A DNA stretch of 64,000 bases from JAAZCI01 sp046462535 (GCA_046462535.1 JBKGVF010000010.1:62001-126000), one strand, 5' to 3'. Positions 54,963-63,830 are shown, counted from the first letter of the stretch. Numbers and translations: made by a program. Notes: generated from the letters alone by a model not told the origin.

Positions 54963-55768
54963 AGTCCCCTCACCTCTTTACCCCCCTTCCACCAGGAGTA
55001 GAGGGTATAGAGTGGACCGGATATGCCATATCCCATAAAGATCATAAAGAGGATCAATCCTGTCTTCTGTATTAATAATACCAGTAGAAATATTAAAACA
55101 ATTAATGCTGGCGCTAACATATAGTGGGGAATCTCCTTGTAGAAAGAGAGTGTTTTAAAGCTATAAAACTTAACATTCGAAACCATCATTAATCCACTAT
55201 AGAGGGTCAATACAAGTGCAATATACTCCACCTTTGATCCTGATATCCCTAAAGTCTCTCCACACCAAACAAAGCCAACAACAATACCTGCCGCTGTTGG
55301 GCTCGGCATCCCTACAAAGAAGCGGCGATCTGTCTCCCCAATTTGAACATTAAAGCGAGCTAAGCGCAGAGCCGTGCAAGCAAGATAGATATAAGCAGCA
55401 AACCAAGAGAAATCGGCAATGATATTTAATGAGCTGCCACTTAAGCTCTTTAACGACCATAAATAGATAATAACCGCTGGTGCGACTCCGAAGGAGATAA
55501 GATCTGAGAGGGAGTCATATTCCTCACCAAAGCGACTCTCACTATGTGTCCAACGAGCAACACGTCCATCTAATCCATCAAAAATCATTGCTAAAAAGAC
55601 TAAGACAGCCGCTTGCTGATAATTAGCAACTTCCCGCATCCCTGACAAGAGCCCTGAATAGGCATCAAGTGCCGATAAAACAGCTGAAAATCCTGCAAGT
55701 AGAGCAGCTGTTGTCACTAAATTAGGAAGAATATAGATGCTATTACGCTTCTCTTTTGCCTGATTCAT
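54959..55768 (-). CDS. pssA: CDP-diacylglycerol-serine O-phosphatidyltransferase PssA
   Basis: Integral-membrane CDP-alcohol phosphotransferase that makes phosphatidylserine, precursor of phosphatidylethanolamine. The family motif D-x2-D-G-x2-A-R-x8-G-x3-D-x3-D is complete in residues from DGLDGRVARW through GEEYDSLSD. About eight hydrophobic segments. This is the membrane (Bacillus-type) enzyme, not the PLD-like PssA of E. coli. First gene of the run; overlaps the psi-like gene by 4 nt. Confidence 0.93.
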   Translation of the reverse strand: MNQAKEKRNSIYILPNLVTTAALLAGFSAVLSALDAYSGLLSGMREVANYQQAAVLVFLAMIFDGLDGRVARWTHSESRFGEEYDSLSDLISFGVAPAVIIYLWSLKSLSGSSLNIIADFSWFAAYIYLACTALRLARFNVQIGETDRRFFVGMPSPTAAGIVVGFVWCGETLGISGSKVEYIALVLTLYSGLMMVSNVKFYSFKTLSFYKEIPHYMLAPALIVLIFLLVLLIQKTGLILFMIFMGYGISGPLYTLYSWWKGGKEVRGL

Positions 55769-55967
55769 GCTTTCCTTTAAAAAAGTGGGTAATGGTTAAT
55801 TATAGTGCTTCAGCTAACGGAGCTCAAAGAATTATTATCGATCTCTAACATTAGCGCATAGATTTAGATTAGTTATAATCGGTATGTACAATAGCAAATA
55901 ATTGAGGGTCATCTAATATAGAAATCCCTTATCTATCCCCTTATAACCCTTTACTAGGAGGCCTCTT

Positions 55968-56471
55968 ATGTCCACACCTACTCTCTCTATGATCCTTGCC
56001 ATCTCTGAAAATCAGGTGATTGGTGATCGAAGTGGCCGCTACAAAAATGAGTTACCCTGGCACCTACCCGATGATTTAAAATTCTTTCAAAAAAACACCC
56101 TAAATAAGCCAATTATTATGGGACGTAAAACCTTCGAAACAATTGGTTTTCCACTTCCTAAAAGGAAAAACATTATCCTCTCAAGTACTCCACGCACTAT
56201 ACCGAATACATATTGGTGTCAAAGTTTTGATGAAGCCCTTACCTTGGTTCACGATGCTCCGGAGGTGATGATTATGGGGGGTGCTCAACTCTATCAAACG
56301 TTACTCCCTAGAGCTGATCGCCTCTATATAACCCGTGTGCATGCCGAAGTTGAAGGAGATGTCACCCTACCCGCTATCGATCTTACTAAAGCTACGCTCC
56401 TCTTTGAAGAGCATCACCCTAAAGATGAGCGGCATCAGTACGCCTTTACATTTCAAATATGGGACCTATAA
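55968..56471 (+). CDS. folA: Dihydrofolate reductase FolA
   Basis: Reduces dihydrofolate with NADPH; trimethoprim target. MILAISENQVIG opens the fold, LPWHLPDDLKFF carries the Asp of the active site, GRKTFETIGFPLPKR and VMIMGGAQLYQ are NADPH-binding segments. Length 167 is in range (E. coli 159). AGGAGG-type SD precedes the ATG. Alone on the plus strand, convergent with purB. Confidence 0.96.
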   Translation: MSTPTLSMILAISENQVIGDRSGRYKNELPWHLPDDLKFFQKNTLNKPIIMGRKTFETIGFPLPKRKNIILSSTPRTIPNTYWCQSFDEALTLVHDAPEVMIMGGAQLYQTLLPRADRLYITRVHAEVEGDVTLPAIDLTKATLLFEEHHPKDERHQYAFTFQIWDL

Positions 56472-56497
56472 CTTTTATAAACGATCAGTGATAAAAA

Positions 56498-56521
56498 AGA
56501 TCTCCCCAGATAGGGAGATCT
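56498..56521 (-). terminator. Terminator of purB
   Basis: AGATCTCCC and GGGAGATCT form a 9-bp stem with a 6-nt loop. On the minus strand TTTTTT follows, 40 bp past the purB stop; folA transcripts also meet it from the other side. Confidence 0.8.
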
Positions 56522-56562
56522 CTCCTTAATAGTAACTAATAATGCGTAATAAGATTGATTCG

Positions 56563-57933
56563 TTAGATCTTCTTTGCTAGCTCAACAGCTAAACCGATAT
56601 AGCTTTCTGGCTGAAGCGCTATGAGACTCTCTTTTGTTGCATCATCAAGCGCTAATCCTGCCACAAACTGATCGAGCTCCTCTTTACTAACTCGCTTTCC
56701 TCGTGTAAAGCTCTTTAACTGCTCATATGGATTGGGTAAACCATCTCGACGCATTACTGTTTGAATTGCCTCTCCTAAAACCTCAACATTAGCTGAGAGT
56801 GCATTGAGAAGCGCCTCTTCATTAACCTCTAGCTTTCCATGCCCTTTGTTTAGGCTATTGTATGCGATAAGAGAATAACCCATCGCCGATCCCACACTGC
56901 GAAGAACAGTTGAGTCACTTAAATCGCGCTGCATTCGTGAGATTGGTAGCTTATCAGCAAAATGGGTAAAGAGCGCAGTTGCAATACCAAGATTCCCTTC
57001 CGCATTTTCGAAATCAATAGGATTTACCTTATGTGGCATCGTTGATGAGCCAACCTCATTAGCGACAGTCTTCTGTTTGAAATAATCAAGACTGATATAG
57101 GTCCAAACATCTCGCGCCCAATCAAGCAAAATGGTATTGATGCGATTGAAAGTGTGACAAAATTCAGCAATATAATCATGACACTCAATTTGTGTTGAGT
57201 ATGGTGCAAATGTTAACCCTAAATCTTCTTCTACAAACCCTTTTGCAAATTCGGGCCAATCGACATCTGGGTAGGAGACAAGGTGGGCATTATAGTTCCC
57301 TACTGCACCATTAATCTTACCTAAATACTCCTGATTTTTAAGTTGCTTAATCTGACGCTCTAAACGAAACACAACATTAGCAACCTCTTTACCTAAGGTG
57401 GTTGGGGTCGCTGGCTGTCCATGGGTTCTAGATAACATCGGCACACTAGCATACCCATGAGCCATCCCTCGTAAATCAGCTACAATTGCCTCTAACCCTG
57501 GAATAATCTCCTTATTAATGGCATCTTTAAACATTAATCCATAAGAGAGGTTATTAATATCCTCTGACGTACAAGCAAAATGGATAAATTCAGATGAGGC
57601 GGCAAGCTCAGCATCATCCTTAATCTGCTCTTTAATCCAATATTCAACAGCTTTGACATCATGATTAGTGGTTCGTTCAATCGTTTTGACTTCTAAAGCA
57701 TTCTCTGCAGAGAAGTTCTCAGCTAACGCTAGTAATCGAGCCTTAGCTTCATCACTAAAACTGGGAATCTCTTTAAACTGTGGGTTTTCCGCTAGGCGAA
57801 TAAGCCACTTCACCTCAACTAAAACACGATATTTAATTAAACCATATTCGCTCACATACGCCTCAAGCGCTTCAACACGATTTTTATAACGCCCATCTAA
57901 TGGGGAGATTGCTAATGCTGAATGAATACTCAT
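56563..57933 (-). CDS. purB: Adenylosuccinate lyase PurB
   Basis: Catalyses two fumarate-releasing steps of purine synthesis. The signature GSSTMPHKVNPIDFENAEG carries the catalytic loop Ser; SRTHGQPATPTTLGKE and FACTSEDINN hold the other active-site residues. Length 456 equals E. coli. It starts 8 bp after the DUF423 gene, so arsC-DUF423-purB appear to be cotranscribed. The usual partner hflD is not adjacent. Confidence 0.97.
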   Translation of the reverse strand: MSIHSALAISPLDGRYKNRVEALEAYVSEYGLIKYRVLVEVKWLIRLAENPQFKEIPSFSDEAKARLLALAENFSAENALEVKTIERTTNHDVKAVEYWIKEQIKDDAELAASSEFIHFACTSEDINNLSYGLMFKDAINKEIIPGLEAIVADLRGMAHGYASVPMLSRTHGQPATPTTLGKEVANVVFRLERQIKQLKNQEYLGKINGAVGNYNAHLVSYPDVDWPEFAKGFVEEDLGLTFAPYSTQIECHDYIAEFCHTFNRINTILLDWARDVWTYISLDYFKQKTVANEVGSSTMPHKVNPIDFENAEGNLGIATALFTHFADKLPISRMQRDLSDSTVLRSVGSAMGYSLIAYNSLNKGHGKLEVNEEALLNALSANVEVLGEAIQTVMRRDGLPNPYEQLKSFTRGKRVSKEELDQFVAGLALDDATKESLIALQPESYIGLAVELAKKI

Positions 57934-57941
57934 ATATAACC

Positions 57942-58334
57942 TTATTTGCCAGAATTAAAATTTGTGGTTAATACTACTGCTAATAGTAAAAACCACCCTA
58001 AAATAAAGAGTAAGCCCCCTAAAGGGGTAATTAACCCATACACCCCTAAATTAGTAGCATGGGTCAAACTTATAAAATAAAGGCTGCCAGAGAAGGCTAA
58101 GATTCCTAAAAGAAATGCCCCACCTACATAGAGCGGCAGCCGCTTAGCTGATGACGATAATCCGATAAGAGCCGTAACGATAAGCGCTAAGCTATGAAAC
58201 ATCTGATAAGTAACGGCTGTATTCCATGTCGATGCTCGAGTCCCTAAATGGTCTGCTAATGCATGTGCACCAAATGCCCCTAACATGACGGCTAATGCTG
58301 CTAATATAATTCCTGCTGAAAGTAGTACTCGCAT
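57942..58334 (-). CDS. DUF423 family small membrane protein
   Basis: 130 residues with four membrane helices: an N-terminal signal-anchor-like helix running into LGAFGAHALADHLG, the family hallmark, then three more. Function of DUF423 proteins is unknown. Its start overlaps the arsC stop by one nucleotide and purB follows by 8 bp, so it is the middle gene of this unit. Confidence 0.85.
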   Translation of the reverse strand: MRVLLSAGIILAALAVMLGAFGAHALADHLGTRASTWNTAVTYQMFHSLALIVTALIGLSSSAKRLPLYVGGAFLLGILAFSGSLYFISLTHATNLGVYGLITPLGGLLFILGWFLLLAVVLTTNFNSGK

Positions 58335-58678
58335 TATTGTAACTTCTCAATTGCCTCTAGCGGGCGACCGATAACCGCTTTTCCATTATGCTCAATAATG
58401 GGGCGCTGAATGAGTATCGGATTTTTCACCACATAGGCAATCTTCTCCTCTTCGCTATAGTTACCCCAGCTATCTGCAACCGCTTTATATGGCTCTTCAT
58501 TAGTGCGAATTGCTTCATCGACCATTAGCCCCATCTTCTTTAATAGGGCACTATATTCTGCCACTGTAGGTGGAGTCTCTAAATAATTAATGACAGTAAA
58601 ATCAACTCCCTTCTCTGTTAGATATTCCCTCGCAGCCCGAGACTTAGAGCAATTCTCATTATGGTATAAAACCCACAT
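58334..58678 (-). CDS. arsC: Arsenate reductase, glutaredoxin-dependent ArsC type
   Basis: Reduces arsenate to arsenite using glutathione/glutaredoxin. C10 in HNENCSKSR is the nucleophile; the arginine triad R58, R92 (LIQRPII) and R105 (IGRPLE) sits at the same spacing as C12, R60, R94, R107 of E. coli ArsC. Length 114 is short against the plasmid enzyme (141) but typical of chromosomal members. AAGGAG precedes the ATG. No arsB or ars repressor is adjacent, so a housekeeping role is as likely as resistance. Confidence 0.88.
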   Translation of the reverse strand: MWVLYHNENCSKSRAAREYLTEKGVDFTVINYLETPPTVAEYSALLKKMGLMVDEAIRTNEEPYKAVADSWGNYSEEEKIAYVVKNPILIQRPIIEHNGKAVIGRPLEAIEKLQ

Positions 58679-58789
58679 AGTTTAACTCCTTATACAATGA
58701 TTCAGTCCATATTTATGAATGAGTAAAATAGATAACAGACCCATTTTACCAAAATTACCCCCTAAAATAGAGAGCTATAAGGATTAATT

Positions 58790-59440
58790 TTAAGAGAGGT
58801 AGAGCCATGCTCGCCCCGACGCTACAGTAAACGAGATCTCATCTTCAATTGCTCGATTACTTAACGTTCGTCCTAAACCAACTGGTAGCGACTCATTATG
58901 AAGGGGCCACTGACACCCCCGTAACGTTACCCCGCTTAGAGGCTCCAATGGAATGATACTAACACGCTCTCCCACCACTGTAGCGAGATTCAGAGCCATA
59001 TTTTGAGGAGATGTATAGAGCCGCTCTCTTCCATTAAGATAGAAAAAATCAAGGTTGCGATAATGAAGAGGCATCATTAATAGTGCTGCTTGATGATCGA
59101 GCGCTCCCCCTATTCCACCAATCAATGTCACCTTCTCTACCCCATGCTCTAGAGCATAAGTTAATGCAATTTCACTATCTAGGAGATCTTTCTCTTCTGG
59201 ATATCTAATACGTTCTACCTGCTGATACTCCTGCTCCAAAGATTTAGGGGTAGAATCAAAATCACCCACCCATAAATGAGGGGTAATCTCTAAAGACTTT
59301 GCCTGCTCAATCCCACCATCAACAGCAATAATAAACTCAGCATCTGCCACAGCTTGTTGTAGATGACTTCCCATATAGAGAGTACCAGGCAGAAGAATAA
59401 GAAGGCTCTCTATTCCATCCATTCTCTTAATACTCATCAC
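58790..59440 (-). CDS. thiN: Thiamine pyrophosphokinase
   Basis: Transfers pyrophosphate from ATP to thiamine, giving the cofactor directly from salvaged thiamine. IIAVDGGIEQAKSL, HLWVGDFDSTPKS and KDLLDSEIALTYAL are the catalytic acidic motifs, and LIGGIGGALDHQ is the nucleotide-binding loop. Length 216. It overlaps the GT9 gene by 4 nt. No TPP riboswitch is visible upstream, as expected for a gene inside an operon. Confidence 0.9.
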   Translation of the reverse strand: MMSIKRMDGIESLLILLPGTLYMGSHLQQAVADAEFIIAVDGGIEQAKSLEITPHLWVGDFDSTPKSLEQEYQQVERIRYPEEKDLLDSEIALTYALEHGVEKVTLIGGIGGALDHQAALLMMPLHYRNLDFFYLNGRERLYTSPQNMALNLATVVGERVSIIPLEPLSGVTLRGCQWPLHNESLPVGLGRTLSNRAIEDEISFTVASGRAWLYLS

Positions 59441-60585
59441 CCCTCTCCCCTCTGATTCTCAATTAGATAGGCTACTATCTTTGACCCTCTAATCCGCTCA
59501 AGAAGCGATGAAGCACGGATCGCCTTAAGATGATGATGTCGCTTCTGAGTAAATATAACCTCTGAGAGCTTCTGATTAAGCGGATACCAATGGGGGGTCT
59601 TCTGCCTCATTAAGGCGATAACTGGAGTCTGAACAGCATTAGCCAAATGCATCGTTGAGGTCTCCACCGAAATAACGAGATCTGATAATGCCAAGATAGC
59701 CGGTAGTTGAAAAAAACTCTCACCAGCAGTGAAGGGGATCACCCTCTGTAATTGCTCCTGTTCAATCCACTGCGATAGCCTCTCCCATTGGGATGGAGGA
59801 GCATTAACGATATAGTACCCCCTCTTAAATAGTGGCTCACTCTCTTGTTGCAATCCTACGATCAACTCTTTCAATTCAGAGAGCGGCCAACTACGCTTCC
59901 GATTTTTAGCAAATGGGTTAAGAAAAAGGAGTGGCCTAGTGGCTCCCTGCACTTGTAACTCTTCCGCTACGGAATCCAGCCATTTTTGAGGAATATTGAT
60001 ATAGGGGTAACGCTCCTCCTCACTTAATCGGGAAACGCCTAACTGCTCAAACCAGTAACTATACACCTGGCTGATATGGTATTGACCTCGATCTCTCGGA
60101 GCAGGATACTTCTCTAACACTGCATCAAGAGCATGATAGCTCCGTTTTTTACTGATCTCATAAAATGCGGGAGGGTGATAGGTGCCGACAACCCATCCAT
60201 TAGGGGCTATTTGACGAGCTAACTGTGCAAAATAGTGGGGACGTATCTCTGCTAGTGAAACAACAATAGGATATGCCTCCTCTCTCGCCCTCTCGATCGA
60301 GCTCTCAAAAAGGGATGGTGAATAGGTCTCTCGATAGAGTGTTGTAAATAGCCCACTCTCTTCTACCCAATCATACAATGCGTAGTTAGCTAAGCTTGGC
60401 CACTCTCTACTATCTGATGTTCGTCGCACCTCCTCTACCCAAAGATGAATCTCAATATGGGGATAACACTGCTTAAATGCCCGAAAGCAGCTCTGCAAAT
60501 AGCAGTAATCACCAATCGCTAAATGGGTAATAAAAAGGATCTTATTTGCCCCTAAAAGCTGCTCTCTATCGACCGCCTGTTCCAT
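59437..60585 (-). CDS. Glycosyltransferase family 9 (heptosyltransferase-like)
   Basis: Cytoplasmic GT-B glycosyltransferase of the ADP-heptose:LPS family. Typical parts: ILFITHLAIGDYCYLQSCF at the N-terminal Rossmann start and LFLNPFAKNRKRSWPLSEL, then SDLVISVETSTMHLANAV (nucleotide-sugar site). Length 382 is slightly over the usual 320-350. It probably adds a sugar to the LPS core. It lies 9 bp after a GNAT gene and overlaps thiN. Confidence 0.82.
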   Translation of the reverse strand: MEQAVDREQLLGANKILFITHLAIGDYCYLQSCFRAFKQCYPHIEIHLWVEEVRRTSDSREWPSLANYALYDWVEESGLFTTLYRETYSPSLFESSIERAREEAYPIVVSLAEIRPHYFAQLARQIAPNGWVVGTYHPPAFYEISKKRSYHALDAVLEKYPAPRDRGQYHISQVYSYWFEQLGVSRLSEEERYPYINIPQKWLDSVAEELQVQGATRPLLFLNPFAKNRKRSWPLSELKELIVGLQQESEPLFKRGYYIVNAPPSQWERLSQWIEQEQLQRVIPFTAGESFFQLPAILALSDLVISVETSTMHLANAVQTPVIALMRQKTPHWYPLNQKLSEVIFTQKRHHHLKAIRASSLLERIRGSKIVAYLIENQRGEG

Positions 60586-60594
60586 TCTACTCTC

Positions 60595-61077
60595 CTATAG
60601 ATCTCGTACCATCAAAATATGCAACACCCCCTCTTCATCGAATGGCTCCCCTTTACAGTCAAATCCCAACCGTTGATAAAAGGGAGCCACTTCAAGCTGT
60701 GCATTGAGATGTAGCTCTTGATATCCCTCATCTACCGCTACTTTCTCAATTATCTGTCTGATGAGCATCCCTCCTAACCCTATACCACGATACTCCTTTA
60801 ACACTGCTAAGCGTCCAATCTGCCCAATCTTTCGCTCTCCCTCTACAGTAAAGAGGCGTGCTGTACCAATCGCTACTGGCTCCCCCCTCCATATTGCCCC
60901 ATCAGGGGTATGACATCCTTCAATAAGGTAGAGAATCAGATGTAGGGCATCCCGATCCTGCTCATCATGATCAATCTCTTCGGGAAACCCCTGCTCATCG
61001 GTAAAGACCCGTTTGCGAATCGCTAACGCATCCTGAAAATGCTCCCCTCTCTCTCCATGAATCACCGTTATTCTCAT
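60595..61077 (-). CDS. GNAT family N-acetyltransferase
   Basis: 160 residues resembling the YjcF/ElaA class. IRKRVFTDEQGFPEEIDHDE is characteristic of that class; the acetyl-CoA loop is VLKEYRGIGLGGMLI; LNAQLEVAPFYQRLGF follows. Substrate unknown. First gene of GNAT-GT9-thiN. Confidence 0.85.
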   Translation of the reverse strand: MRITVIHGERGEHFQDALAIRKRVFTDEQGFPEEIDHDEQDRDALHLILYLIEGCHTPDGAIWRGEPVAIGTARLFTVEGERKIGQIGRLAVLKEYRGIGLGGMLIRQIIEKVAVDEGYQELHLNAQLEVAPFYQRLGFDCKGEPFDEEGVLHILMVRDL

Positions 61078-61164
61078 CTCTCATCCCCTATATAATAAAG
61101 CTCCTCAATCGTACCAATTCTCTCCATCAATTTCACTTTAAATGCGCTTCTCTCTATTCCAATG

Positions 61165-61170
61165 TATAAT
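61165..61170 (+). promoter_or_regulatory. Candidate -10 of ppa
   Basis: TATAAT, preceded by TG at 61163, with no clear -35. Transcription would begin near 61177, which would leave only about 8 nt before an ATG at 61185 but about 50 nt before the ATG at 61227, favouring the latter start. Confidence 0.4.
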
Positions 61171-61226
61171 CGAAACCCTTAATCATGAAATCCACCGATT
61201 CATTAATTAGATATATGAGGAAAGTT

Positions 61227-61769
61227 ATGAGTTTTTCGAAAGTTCCTGCAGCGAATGAGATTGAGAAGATTACCGAAGATTTTAACTGTATCATTGAAAT
61301 TCCTGCCGAAGCAGATCCTGTTAAATATGAGGTCGATCATGATACCGACCTTATTTGGGTAGATCGCTTTGTTGGCACCAATATGCGTTATCCTGCCAAT
61401 TATGGTTTTATTCCCAATACTCTTTGTGATGATGGGGATCCACTTGATGTATTAGTTGTCACCCCGTTCCCACTTATTCATGGCTCTGTTGTTCGCTGTC
61501 GTCCCCTAGGTGTTCTTAATATGACCGATGAATCAGGTGGCGATGCAAAGCTAATCGCAGTACCTATTGATAAGCTCTGCCCTATGTATAAAGAGATTAA
61601 GGAGTTATCAGATCTTCCCCAACTGCTGATTGACCAAATCGAATTCTTCTTCCAAAACTATAAAGGGTTAGAAGAGGGGAAATGGGTGAAATTAGATGGT
61701 TATGGTGATAAAGCAGCTGCAGAGAAGGAGATCCTCCACTCTTTAAAGCTCTTTAATGAGAAGAATTAA
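61227..61769 (+). CDS. ppa: Inorganic pyrophosphatase
   Basis: Family I soluble pyrophosphatase that hydrolyses PPi. EIPAEADPVKYEVDHDTD, YPANYGFIPNT and the acidic GDPLDVLVVTPFP signature (metal-binding Asp residues) are all present. The frame is open from 61185, but GAGGAAA before ATG 61227 and alignment to E. coli (176 residues) favour 180 residues starting MSFSKVPAAN. Confidence 0.96.
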   Translation: MSFSKVPAANEIEKITEDFNCIIEIPAEADPVKYEVDHDTDLIWVDRFVGTNMRYPANYGFIPNTLCDDGDPLDVLVVTPFPLIHGSVVRCRPLGVLNMTDESGGDAKLIAVPIDKLCPMYKEIKELSDLPQLLIDQIEFFFQNYKGLEEGKWVKLDGYGDKAAAEKEILHSLKLFNEKN

Positions 61770-61821
61770 TCGAGTTGAATAGCCTTTAAGTTCTTAAGTT
61801 ATTAATTAATACAACAAAAGA

Positions 61822-61848
61822 AGAGCCTCTTATCAATAAAGAGGCTCT
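61822..61848. terminator. Hairpin after ppa
   Basis: AGAGCCTCTT and AAGAGGCTCT make a perfect 10-bp stem with a 7-nt loop. The tail is CTCTATT on the plus strand and TCTTTTG on the minus strand, so it may serve both ppa and the leftward YeeE/YedE operon. Confidence 0.65.
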
Positions 61849-61935
61849 CTCTATTCAGGTATGTACTAAGATACCCATTAAGTATCATAGAATATTAAGG
61901 GGAACAGTGCGCCACAGCGCTACAAAAACTAAAAA

Positions 61936-62370
61936 TCACTTCTCTGATTTTAAGAGTGCTCGTACCTGTATCTGATTGCCCACCTTAATACCAATCAACA
62001 TAGCTACTGCAAAGAGTATCCCTTGCCACACACCTTGCCCTACTAATACCAATGCCGGCGCAGGGCAGATACCAATCATTCCCCAACCGACACCAAAGAT
62101 TAGTCCACCTAATACCAATTGGCGATCAATAATACTATTTTTCGGGATATGAAGAGCTCCACCTAATAGGTTCGTTGAGCGGCGACGTACTAATAAAACG
62201 GCGACAGTAGCAACACTTAGCGCTCCTACCATTACCCATGCTAAAGCTGGATTCCAATCACCCATAACATCTAAGAAACCCTGAACGATAGCAGGATTAG
62301 CCATACCAGAGATAATTAAACCAAGCCCAAAGAGTAAGCCTGAAATAAACGCAAATAAATTTTTCATCAT
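61936..62370 (-). CDS. YeeE/YedE-type sulfur transporter, second half (DUF6691)
   Basis: 144 residues, four to five membrane helices. FISGLLFGLGLIISGMANPA and the IGICPAPALVLVG segment, with a conserved Cys, mark this as the half-size partner of the gene upstream. In two-gene systems these form one thiosulfate- or sulfide-related sulfur permease. It starts 9 bp after that gene with an excellent SD (GGGGGAGG). Last gene of the operon. Confidence 0.85.
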   Translation of the reverse strand: MMKNLFAFISGLLFGLGLIISGMANPAIVQGFLDVMGDWNPALAWVMVGALSVATVAVLLVRRRSTNLLGGALHIPKNSIIDRQLVLGGLIFGVGWGMIGICPAPALVLVGQGVWQGILFAVAMLIGIKVGNQIQVRALLKSEK

Positions 62371-62379
62371 GCCTCCCCC

Positions 62380-62799
62380 TTATAGCCCTAATAGATGTTT
62401 AACAATAAAGACAGTGATGCCTCCCGCAACCATAAATAGGATAGTTATTAGCACCGAACTTGGTGAATAGCGTGAGATACCACAAATACTATGACCACTA
62501 GTACAGCCTGACCCTAAAGAGGAGCCAATCCCAACAAGCAATCCAGCTATTACAAGTAGAAGGCCATGGCTTGAGATTTCGATCTCAGGAAAGCTACCTG
62601 TGACCCATCGGTACACCCAAGGGGCAAGCATCACCCCAATAACAAAGAGTGCCCGCCACGCGGTAAACCCTGAACGAGTCATTAAGTTGCCAACGATACC
62701 GCTGACCCCCATAATTCGCCCTAGAAAGAGCAGAAAAATAAAAGCAGCTAAACCGATAATTAATCCACCGATTAATGCTGATCCCGAAAAAAATGTCAT
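62380..62799 (-). CDS. YeeE/YedE-type sulfur transporter, first half
   Basis: 139 residues with about four membrane helices. The GSGCTSGHSICGISRYS segment is the family signature with two conserved Cys that line the sulfur path in TsuA-like proteins. The full-length YeeE/YedE is about 350 residues; here the function is split over two genes. GGGAGG precedes the ATG, whose first base overlaps the stop of the ArsR gene (TAATG). Confidence 0.87.
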   Translation of the reverse strand: MTFFSGSALIGGLIIGLAAFIFLLFLGRIMGVSGIVGNLMTRSGFTAWRALFVIGVMLAPWVYRWVTGSFPEIEISSHGLLLVIAGLLVGIGSSLGSGCTSGHSICGISRYSPSSVLITILFMVAGGITVFIVKHLLGL

Positions 62800-63116
62800 T
62801 AATCCTCCCTATTAGGACCAAAAAGTAAATAGATGCTTTCAAGAAGCGTTCTTACCTTCGGATCTTCTACCCGGTAGTAGATACGGCGTCCATCACGACG
62901 GGTCTCCACTAGACCATCATTACGCAAAACTGCTAACTGCTGTGATAATGTCGGTTGATAGATCCCTGTTAAATGCTCCAATTCACTGACGGAGTGCTCC
63001 CCTTGACAGAGATAGCAGATCAACAATAGTCGATCCTCATTACCAAATTTTTTCAAAAACTCGGTTGCCTCAAGAGCGCTACGCTTCATTGCCTCAATAT
63101 CGAAATCTTTCTCCAT
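62799..63116 (-). CDS. ArsR-family transcriptional regulator (BigR/SqrR-like context)
   Basis: 105-residue winged-helix repressor. The recognition region is SVSELEHLTGIYQPTLSQQLAVL, with wing RRDGRRIYYRVEDP. It heads an operon with two YeeE/YedE genes, the arrangement of sulfide- or persulfide-responsive repressors. C34 and C37 (LLICYLCQGE) are the only cysteines; BigR also needs one near its C-terminus, which is missing, so if it senses sulfur it must do so differently. AAGGAG precedes the ATG. Confidence 0.88.
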   Translation of the reverse strand: MEKDFDIEAMKRSALEATEFLKKFGNEDRLLLICYLCQGEHSVSELEHLTGIYQPTLSQQLAVLRNDGLVETRRDGRRIYYRVEDPKVRTLLESIYLLFGPNRED

Positions 63117-63132
63117 TTCATTCTCCTTACCT

Positions 63133-63147
63133 ATTCGATTATAGAAT
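63133..63147. promoter_or_regulatory. Candidate operator of the ArsR-YeeE operon
   Basis: ATTC-N7-GAAT, inside the near-palindrome CGATTATAGAATC, 17 bp upstream of the regulator's ATG. Position suits autorepression, but the match to a known BigR/SqrR box was not tested. Confidence 0.3.
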
Positions 63148-63385
63148 CTTGAAACTCGCCTCTAACTTTCTCTTTAATACGTGAGCTACTCCAACTACGT
63201 TTAATAGATTATAAAAAGATAGATTAATATAAGCGATAAACCATAATAACTACAGTTTTTATTTTCTTAGCCAATTAAATATATAATACCAGCAATATGC
63301 TAGATTAAATTAAACTGCTCACAAAGATCTAAGTCAACAGCTCCTAATAGATTAACGCTTTAATAAAATAAAGGTGTAGTTATTT

Positions 63386-63823
63386 ATGAAAATATTGATC
63401 CAAAGAGTCTCTTCCGCAGAAGTTTCCGTAAGTGATGAAATTATCGGTAAAATTGAAGATGGAATCGTAGCATTTATTGCAATAGAGCCAGAAGATGATG
63501 AGGCTATTGTTAAAAAAATGATCGATCGATTATTGAACTATCGAGTCTTTAGTGATCCTCAAGGTCGTATGAATCACTCACTTCTAGATATTAAAGGGGA
63601 GCTACTGCTTATCTCTCAATTTACTCTAGCCGCCGATACTAGCAGAGGACGACGCGCTAGCTTTACAACTGCTGCTCCCCCTAAATTGGCTGAGAAGCTC
63701 TATAATCTCGCAATCGATTATGCTAAAGAGAGTTCACTGACCATAGCGACAGGTCGCTTTGGCGCAGATATGAAGGTCTCCTTAACTAATGATGGCCCGG
63801 TTACTTTTCTATTAGAGTCATAA
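63386..63823 (+). CDS. dtd: D-aminoacyl-tRNA deacylase Dtd
   Basis: Hydrolyses D-amino acids from mischarged tRNA. MKILIQRVSSAEVSV opens the protein; LLISQFTLAADTSRG and RRASFTTAAPP hold the substrate loop; NDGPVTFLLES at the C-terminus has the Gly-cisPro motif. Length 145 equals E. coli. It is separated from the ArsR operon by a 269-bp divergent intergenic region that I find otherwise featureless. Confidence 0.96.
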   Translation: MKILIQRVSSAEVSVSDEIIGKIEDGIVAFIAIEPEDDEAIVKKMIDRLLNYRVFSDPQGRMNHSLLDIKGELLLISQFTLAADTSRGRRASFTTAAPPKLAEKLYNLAIDYAKESSLTIATGRFGADMKVSLTNDGPVTFLLES

Positions 63824-63830
63824 TTCATCT

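Noticed and set aside
62594..62842. 82-residue minus-strand frame overlapping the ArsR and YeeE genes
   Set aside because: Same-strand alternative frame of two recognised genes.
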